Below, piece by piece: positions 57,546-64,000 of a stretch of DNA of 64,000 bases (the stretch's first letter is position 1; each line of letters starts with the position of its first letter). The position numbers were made by a program, and so were the translations under genes. Below the pieces are notes generated by a model. The model saw only the letters and a program-made list of their open reading frames with translations. It was not told the DNA's origin and ran no database searches. Source of the stretch: Protopterus annectens (lineage: Eukaryota > Chordata > Ceratodontiformes > Protopteridae); the NCBI RefSeq assembly GCF_019279795.1, contig NC_056726.1, positions 1,014,686,501 to 1,014,750,500 on the forward strand, given 5' to 3'.

Positions 57546-57724
57546 CCCCACAACATCAATTTTTATTTTTAGTGAAATAAGCACAAAACAAGTCCCTGAC
57601 ATATATGTACACATATAAAATTATATTTTATGTAAAATGTAATGAAATAGGCCATTTATTTTGAAGAAATGTGAAATAAAATAATACAAAATGCCAGATG
57701 TGCCTATAGCTGAGCTACAGTTTA

Positions 57725-57840
57725 ACAAGGTGAGTGCATCTGCCCATAGGTGAGCAGTGGTTTAACAGGTGCAAAATGAGTGAGGTGAGCAGTGGTTTAA
57801 CAGGTGCAAAATGAGTGCCCATAGGTGAGCAGTGGTTTAA
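57725..57840. repeat. Short tandem repeat, about three units
   Basis: GGTGAGCAGTGGTTTAACAG recurs at about 57748, 57784 and 57824 with ATGAGTG(CCCATA) linkers. Confidence 0.8.
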
Positions 57841-58029
57841 CACGCTGAAACTGTGTGCCCCTAGCTGAGCTGAGTGTAATATGCGTGCTGACAGCCAAAT
57901 GAAACGTAAACCAGCATAACCCATTTGCGCGGAGCTGCGCACCATGCCAACAAGCTAACCAACGGGCAACGTTGAGCAAGCTGTAACAAAACTGCCTTTA
58001 CACAGACACACCCCCTAGCCTGTCTAGAC

Positions 58030-58108
58030 AGTCATAAAATATAAAAAGCAGTGGCCAGGTTCGAACCCAGGATACCATACACCATAGTCAAGGTACTGAA
58101 CCACTAAG
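58030..58108 (-). mobile_element. tRNA-derived SINE head (family E), minus strand
   Basis: On the minus strand TGGCTTAGTGGTTCAG (A-box) and GGGTTCGAACCTGG (near-perfect B-box). A related minus-strand head with TGGCTTAGTGGTAAG and GGGTTCAGGAC lies at 61088-61150, on the other side of the Myb/SANT gene. Confidence 0.55.
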
Positions 58109-58215
58109 CCATGAAAGCTGTACTTAGAAATGCAGTAATAGCAAATATATGGGAATGAATAGAAAGAGGAGCATGACAAAGTAGGTTTTGTGAAGCTGAT
58201 ACAATTCCAAAATGG

Positions 58216-58253
58216 CCAATCACAGATTAGTGTGGGAAAAATGGCATATATAA
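58216..58253 (+). promoter_or_regulatory. CCAAT and TATA boxes of the Myb/SANT-like gene
   Basis: CCAAT at 58216-58220 and TATATAA at 58247-58253, about 57 bp before the ATG at 58310. The spacing is that of a compact Pol II core promoter. Transcription would be expected to start near 58280. Confidence 0.55.
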
Positions 58254-58309
58254 GCCCCATAGGCGGGAATACACAGCATAACCGATTGTAGAACTAACTT
58301 GCAGCCAGA

Positions 58310-60326
58310 ATGTCAGGAGTAGGTGAGGGTAGTTGCTTCCGAGCACAGAGGTGGGGCGTTGAGGAGTCCAGATATATGGTCTGGCTCCTTGTCCACAATC
58401 ATGAGGCCCAACTCATGCAGGGCCAGGTCCTGTGGGGAGCATATAGGGCTGAGGCGTGGGACCGGTTGGCTCATGATCTCACCAGTGCCACAGGGATTCC
58501 AAGGACTGGTGAGCAGGTCCATCACCACCATGCGGACCTGAAGAGACAAAGCAGGACCAACTGAACCTTTGGATCCAGGAGGCCCGGCAAATGCCCAATG
58601 CCCCACTACATTTAATTATGTATGTAAGAAATTAACCTAGCTGATATTATGGAGATGTGTATTCCAATATTACTTTATTTATATTACAGCTGTAGGTGTC
58701 TGTTCTGTGAACCACAGAGCCTACGGCAATAGGCTGGTGCAGTTGCGCCACCAGGCAGGTCAGTAATCCTCTCCCTGTAACTGTAAATAAATATAAAAGT
58801 ATGACAGTTAGCAAAAGAGTGTAGTGTAGTCACTAAGTAATAAAATGTGCAAGTAACAGTGTAAGAGTGTTTGCAAGTATTGCTTGATTACAAAAGTGTG
58901 TTGCAGTCTGTAATCCAAACAGAAAAATGAAAATGTCTGAAATAAAGTCTGAAATAAAGATGCCCCACCTGTAATATAATAGTACACAACCTGCAGCAGG
59001 CTGAAAAGTACAGCTGCAGAAGATGAGCAAATCACATGTGTGAAATATATCCCTGTTGAAATACTGAAACATGACAGAAGTGAGACTGTTGGAAAGTATT
59101 GTAATAACTACAGGTAAAACATGTCAATAAAGCCTAGAAGTAAGTATCATCCTGAATTGTAAAATTAAAACAAGTGAGAGAGTGTGAGAAAGAGTTATGA
59201 ATCCACCAATAAAGTAGTAATAACTCCTGAATAAAGTATACTGCAGTTAGTACAGAATGAAATGAATGTGACAAGCAGAACCAAACTGCGAAATGTGTTC
59301 AAAATGTTCCTGCAGCTGGAATGTGTATCCCAAAATCTGGATATGTTGCTCTCAGTCTGCAATATGCAGATAGTATGAATGTCTGAAATACCAAACATCC
59401 ACAGTTGTCTATAGCTATATAAAGCAAATTTAGCAGGATGATGTAGCTGAACAAAGCCAGATATGAACGTGTATGAATAAAAATGAAAATGTATATTGAT
59501 GTAGCAGTAACAGTCCTATCACCAACTTGAAGTAGTTATCACATAGGAAACTGTAGGTAGAACAGTAGTGTGTATATATCTGCAGATATTAGAAATGTAC
59601 AGCATATGTATTGGTATTTGAAGGTGTTAATTATATTTTCTTCACCCTACCCTATAACCACATATAATCCATTCCACGTGAAATTGGTATGTGCAATCAC
59701 AATTAACACCCCTGGACATTTGTCCTGTTGGGTCATACATATTTGCATGTACGTTGATGCATCTGCCCTGTTCATACATCCAAACCTGATGGCCTGTTGC
59801 CATCAATCAACCCTGCATGTTGTTGGACTGTATATTGCTGTTCAAATTATGCATGTGTTATGCTCGCTGTTCAATGGTGTGAATATCTGGGTGTTTGGTT
59901 AATGGGAATACTAATGCATGCTGTTAAAACTAATTGCAAATGGTATTGTATGTTACTAACCCAAACTGTTATGACATAATGCAAAACATAGGACGACAGG
60001 GAAGGCGGGTTCCAGCGGACCCACCTCTCCCACCTCAGCTGGCGAGTGCACCTGGCAGTAGTGCCCAGTCCGGACCCTCCTTCAGTGGCCCTGTGCCACC
60101 TGCGGGTGGAAGCGCTGCAGGGGATGGGGCTTGCCCCCCCTCTGCAAGTGTGGCCAGAGGAGAACCACCACTCACCCTCCGTAGAGTCCGGACTGTGGTG
60201 CATAGGGTGATCCAGGAATCTGTTCTTGGGCCCCTACGCCAGCCTGAGGCACAGGTGGCACAACTTACGGGCATGCCTGTTGCCTGGCCTACACAGCCCC
60301 CAGCACAGCCCCGTCCTGGGCAGTGA
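58310..60326 (+). CDS. Myb/SANT-like DNA-binding protein, three-exon model (Harbinger-type)
   Basis: The first exon encodes RWGVEESRYMVWLLVHNHEA, AWDRLAHDLTSATGIPRT and, if read on, GEQVHHHHADLKRQ. This is the Trp-rich tri-helical Myb/SANT-like domain found in Harbinger transposon accessory proteins and their domesticated relatives. Unspliced, the frame stops at 58562. One base earlier LNLWIQEARQMPN continues, suggesting a frameshift. A donor CTG|GTGAGC at 58508, a 69-nt exon at 58690-58758 (TTATATTACAG acceptor, GCAG|GTCAGT donor) and an exon from 59992 agree in phase. They give 200 codons. The last intron has TACTAAC at 59954-59960 before its AG. The third exon is Pro/Gly/Ala-rich with a VVHRVIQESVLGPLRQPEAQ helix near the end. 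Splicing at 58508 removes part of the third helix, so the read-through form may be ancestral. No transposase is nearby. Confidence 0.55.
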
Positions 60327-60920
60327 AGGTACAGTGGCAACTGCCCATGGGTGGGGATATCAGTTCCACTGTTGCCATCTGTGGGCTCATGGGCTCTGGA
60401 TATCCAAACATCCGTCCCCGTCAATTGTGTAACCCCCCCCACATGTGTCATACACCGCCCCTGTATGCGTCTTGTTTGTCCTGTCTGTTGACCTACCCAA
60501 CCTACCTCCCCAGCTATACCGACTTCCTTTCCTGACATACCACTCTCACCTGAAAAAAAAAAAAAAAAGACACTCTGTACCCACAAAAATTACGCCCATA
60601 CATAGCTGCCCATTTCGCACACATGTCTGCTGGACATGGAAACTGTCAATTACAATTGGCTGTACAACAAGTATTATTGTTGTCCTTACACCTCTCTCAG
60701 GGGTGGAAGGTATCAAATGTCACACCAAATTACAAACATATGCACAGCTGTTGCTGATGAAGAAATGGGCAGCTATGGGCCTTACCTACATCCCTCCTGC
60801 AAAACCCAAGCTTGTTTCCCTACTGTCTTATCCTCTTTGTGACCCCTTTTTCACCACTTTCCTGTCTCCCCATTTTCATTTCTTTCAAAGAAAATAGCGC
60901 AGGTGTGTGCATGAGTAAGC

Positions 60921-61028
60921 ACTGTTAAGCGGTTGTAAGCGGGTGTGCGCAGAGCTGAACGCCAGTGCGCATACGGGAGCTCCGCGCAAACCAGCGCTAA
61001 CCCGGTTACAACTGCTTAAAAGTGCCTT
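60921..61028. repeat. GC-rich imperfect palindrome, possible transposon end
   Basis: AGCACTGTTAAGCGGTTGTA on the left faces TACAACTGCTTAAAAGTGCC on the right. Inner GCGCAGAGCT and AGCTCCGCGC also pair. The hairpin is CpG-rich. A related AAACCAGC..AACCC segment occurs at 57910-57930 on the other side of the Myb/SANT gene. Confidence 0.65.
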
Positions 61029-61087
61029 AGTCACTCTGAATGACAGGTCCTGTAGTCAGTTCAAAAGCAAAATAAAATCCCACTGTC

Positions 61088-61150
61088 AGTCCTGAACCCA
61101 GAAAACAGTAGTCTGCATGACTTACCACTAAGCCATGACTGTTATATAAA
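61088..61150 (-). mobile_element. tRNA-derived SINE head (family E), minus strand
   Basis: On the minus strand ATGGCTTAGTGGTAAGTC (A-box) and CTGGGTTCAGGACTG (degenerate B-box), similar to 58030-58108. Confidence 0.45.
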
Positions 61151-61331
61151 AACATTGTGCTACAATAAATATATCATGTAATAGTAGGAATGAATGTAAA
61201 GGGAATATAGGATGTTTAGTACACAAAGCATGTCATGAATATTTACTGTCAAATCTAGTGGATTTCTACAATAGTAGTGTGTGAACAGAAACAGCCATGC
61301 TAGTTGGTAGCTAGTAGGTAATAATGTCAGT

Positions 61332-61335
<4 letters not shown>

Positions 61336-61404
<69 letters not shown>
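61336..61404. repeat. (TA)n microsatellite
   Basis: An uninterrupted TA run of about 69 bp. Confidence 0.96.
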
Positions 61405-61407
<3 letters not shown>

Positions 61408-62046
61408 GTAGGTGTCAGTGTACATATACACTTAGTACAGGAAACAGGAGAGATGAATGGAGAAATGTTAATCTACAACACAACCTGAATTATGAGAGAG
61501 ATACTAACCTTTACACTCACAGAACAGTGTCCACAGCATACCAGCATGGTCCCCGCCCTTACAATCTGAAAGGGCAGCACCTATCTCACATACCCTTTTA
61601 TAGCACTGTCCTGAAATCACAGTGAGAACTGCAATCAGTACACAACTGGCTGCATGCAATCAGCAAATGCTGGCTAACAATTGGTGCAGAGGCCATCACA
61701 TGGACATATGCAGATACCTACAAAAGCATCCTGTACTCCCAGTCCACACATGCAATACTTTCATTGCACCATCAGGAGGCAGAGAGAGAGAGAGAAAGAA
61801 AAAAAGGAAATAAAAACACAAACAAAAACTACACTTAAGAAAAACTAAGTTGAAGCTGTCATCAGTGACAGTATCAAGCTGGGCTAGCAGCAGCAGGAAC
61901 CTATACTAATGGTAATGCAACCAGCTGTGACAAACACAGGTAATGTAAAGTAACAATTTAATAGTCTACATACTGTGAACCCTCCATATGTGTTATTGGT
62001 CTGTATCTATATGTATGTCTATGTGATAAGTTGTGTGTACATTGTT
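61405..62046. other. No gene recognised
   Basis: Includes an AGAGAGAGAGAG run (61783-61795). No coding, RNA or repeat family assigned. Confidence 0.4.
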
Positions 62047-63420
62047 TTACCCAAAGGGGATGGCTATACATTTCATGCCATTCAGTGTTAGGCCATGATT
62101 CTGGCACCAGTTGTCCATTTCAGTGAGGCATGTCTGTAGTATGTGTGTGTCAGCTGGTGTATCGACTATGGTGCCTAGTTTGCAGTCATCTGGGAACTTT
62201 GTCATCCACAACCCGCCCATGTTTGCTTTCACAGCTGAGAAGTAAATGCCAAACAAGAGGCATCCTAGGACAGAGCCCTGTGGGATACCACTTGTGACTG
62301 GCTTTGAGTCTGACATGGCTCCCGCAATGTTGACTTTATGGATTCTGTTGTTCAACCAGTTTGCAACCCATCATGTGACATATGTATTAACATTTAAGCT
62401 GATGAGCTTGTCTATGATGCCTGAGTGGAGTATTGTGTTGAAGGCCTTAGTCAAGTCCAATGCCCTCATCAATGGCTGCAGTGACTGTTTTGAAAAAGTC
62501 AACCAGGTTCAAAAGGCAGGATCAGACCTTCACAAAGTCAAACTGGGTGGGATCAAGTGTCTGTAGGTCCCCAATATCGCTGTATATGAGTTCCATAATG
62601 AATATTTCCATAGCTTTGCAGACCAGGCTGGTTAAGCTTATGGGGCGGTAGTTCCCAGGGTCAGTAAAGGTGCCTCCTTTGTGGAGTGGGACCACTGTTG
62701 CTGTACGCCAGGGTTCAGGTACATATCCCATAGTAAGGCTAAGGTTAGATATCAGTTTTATATGTGGTTGTAGCTCCTCTTGGAGTTCACGTAGCACACA
62801 TCCAAGGATACCATCAGGTCACATTGATGCTGTGTGTTCTGCTTTGCTGAGGGCGGCCCTCACTTGGACATCTGAGATGACAGGGAGGTTACATTCAGCT
62901 GTGATAAGTATTTCTTCTTCTTTTGGGGATGAGGGAGGGGAGATATTTGCACTGAACCTGTCTTTCAGAATGTTGCCAATATCTGTGGGTTCAGTGAATT
63001 TTATGTAGTTGTGTACTAACTCTGAGCATATCTGAGGCTTTTGGTCCATGTTTCTAACAAAACTGAATAAGGCCTTGTGGTTAACTTTAGTGTCCTTGGC
63101 CATTTCTCTCTCAGAGTTGGCCTTGGATGTTGTTATGAGCGAACTCAGCTTATTACTAGTGCCGACCACAGATGCCTTCCCTTTATGTGATTCTGCTCTG
63201 TCCTGCAGTAGCCTCCTTCTATCGTTATACAATTTGTCTTTGGCTGGGGTCCACCAGACAGGATGCTTAACCTTTGTGCATAGGGTCTGAGTTAGAATTG
63301 TGTGTGCATGTTCCATGCATTGTTGGGGATGTCCGTGGGAAGCATTTGCAAAGGGGTCAGCATTGTGTGTTGTGGCTTCCACTGCCCCAGTGGGCTGCAT
63401 GGATACCATCTCAGTCCTAA
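62047..63420 (-). pseudogene. CR1-like LINE copy 5, linker and RT, 3' truncated
   Basis: From 63409 down: a long open frame of the endonuclease-RT linker (VKHPVWWTPAKDKLYNDRRR, NHKALFSFVRNMDQKP, NILKDRFSANI), then WRTATVVPLHKGGTFTDPGN, YRPISLTSLVCKAMEIF and VTSGIPQGSVLGCLLFGIYF. The catalytic box reads FPDD (62184-62195) instead of FADD. The copy stops at IPFG (62047) without the 3' octamers, so unlike the others it lost its 3' end, probably by a later deletion. It reaches furthest 5' of the CR1 copies. Confidence 0.85.
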
Positions 63421-63832
63421 CAAGTGGAAATCTGTCTATTCACATATATTTCAAAGTAGTCTACTGTGCTGGTGGTGGTGGGATATGTATATCCAGGCCG
63501 ATTACTTTGTGTCCAGATCACACTAGTGGATGACGTTCCACATACAGTACCTTGTTATGAACCCCCAGAATGAGGTGGTGCATAGGACTTGTCTCAGTGT
63601 GCTGACTGATGGGGCTTGGTACTATGTTGTATGGAATGTGGCAGGTATTGTTGCACAGGTGTCGGCTGAGCACTGATATCTGGCAATGTACATGTGTATC
63701 CAACAAGAGACACACACGTGCTACATATGGGAGTAGTAGTATATCACTACAGTTGAGTATCATGTATAGTATGTGTGCCATATTTTTCTGACATAGTTTG
63801 CTGATATCCTGTTTGTGTTCTCTTTCAGGGAC
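63421..63832. other. Probable intron or 5' region before the second Myb/SANT exon
   Basis: No coding sequence recognised. It ends in a pyrimidine tract and AG (TTGTGTTCTCTTTCAG, 63813-63828), a good splice acceptor for the exon that follows. Confidence 0.45.
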
Positions 63833-64000
63833 ATGGCACGTCAGCGAAATCCTGCCTACTCTGCTGCAGAAGATGAAGAGATACACCAGAGCCTGGTGCG
63901 GGATTATGACATACTGTTTTCCCGCACCAGCCACAATCAGCAGGAGAGGGCTGCACTGTGGCAAGACCTTGTCCGTAGGGTAAATGACATTGGCACACAT
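63833..64000 (+). CDS. Second Myb/SANT-like protein, N-terminus, cut by window edge
   Basis: ATG at 63833, five bases after a strong acceptor (CTCTTTCAG), opens a frame of 56 codons to the window edge. It encodes MARQRNPAYSAAEDEE, LVRDYDILFSR and ERAALWQDLVRRVNDIG. The E-D-E-E..L..DYD.LF..R..LW..L...VN pattern is that of a Myb/SANT-like domain as in Harbinger accessory proteins. It differs from the protein at 58310, so it is a distinct family member. The upstream acceptor implies a 5' untranslated exon. Could be a transposon gene or a domesticated host gene. Confidence 0.65.
   Translation, partial: MARQRNPAYSAAEDEEIHQSLVRDYDILFSRTSHNQQERAALWQDLVRRVNDIGTH

Overview
This is a repeat-dominated stretch of a vertebrate nuclear genome, AT-rich and almost free of host coding sequence. 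It carries CR1-, RTE-, L2/Rex1- and L1-type LINEs, Penelope-like retroelements, several tRNA-derived SINE families including a CORE-SINE, microsatellites and long minisatellites. That mix suggests a non-mammalian vertebrate with a large genome (lungfish, elasmobranch or amphibian grade). The species cannot be fixed from the window.

The clearest host signal is an 88-nt exon on the minus strand (54368-54455) with good splice sites. It encodes part of the kinase domain of a lemur tyrosine kinase, best matching LMTK3 by memory. Most of the window is therefore probably intron of that gene, transcribed right to left. A second gene-like locus lies on the plus strand: a Myb/SANT-like gene at 58310-60326 with a CCAAT/TATA promoter and a phase-consistent three-exon model. 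The start of another Myb/SANT-like exon (63833) runs off the right edge. Such proteins are typical of Harbinger-type DNA transposons, and hairpins flank the first gene, but no transposase is visible.

Layout. 0.2-5.2 kb: a structurally complete but decayed Penelope-like element with two ~350-bp direct repeats, a short inverted extension and a target duplication, itself hit by a LINE tail and a SINE. 5.2-6.7 kb: L2/Rex1-like LINE split by a SINE. 7-11 kb: 60-bp satellite array hosting a 772-bp inverted-repeat transposon and a CR1 LINE. 12.2-18.4 kb: a 3.05-kb unit present twice in tandem, nearly identical. 18.4-21 kb: second Penelope-like element. 21.4-29.8 kb: three RTE-clade LINEs. 30-38 kb: SINEs, a LINE tail and an L1-like 3' half. 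38-44 kb: CR1 copies, a LINE endonuclease piece and a 51-bp minisatellite. 45-49.5 kb: 39-bp and 52-bp minisatellites. 50.8-51.3 kb: a foldback element. 51.5-56.7 kb: CR1, the kinase exon and an L2/Rex1-like LINE. 57-64 kb: Myb/SANT loci and a CR1 fragment.

The elements form at least two parasite-of-parasite pairs visible in one window. One SINE family ends like the CR1 LINE (octamer tail near CTATGAAC). Another ends like the RTE LINE (GTGGCGACCCCTAA motif). All CR1 copies lie on the minus strand.
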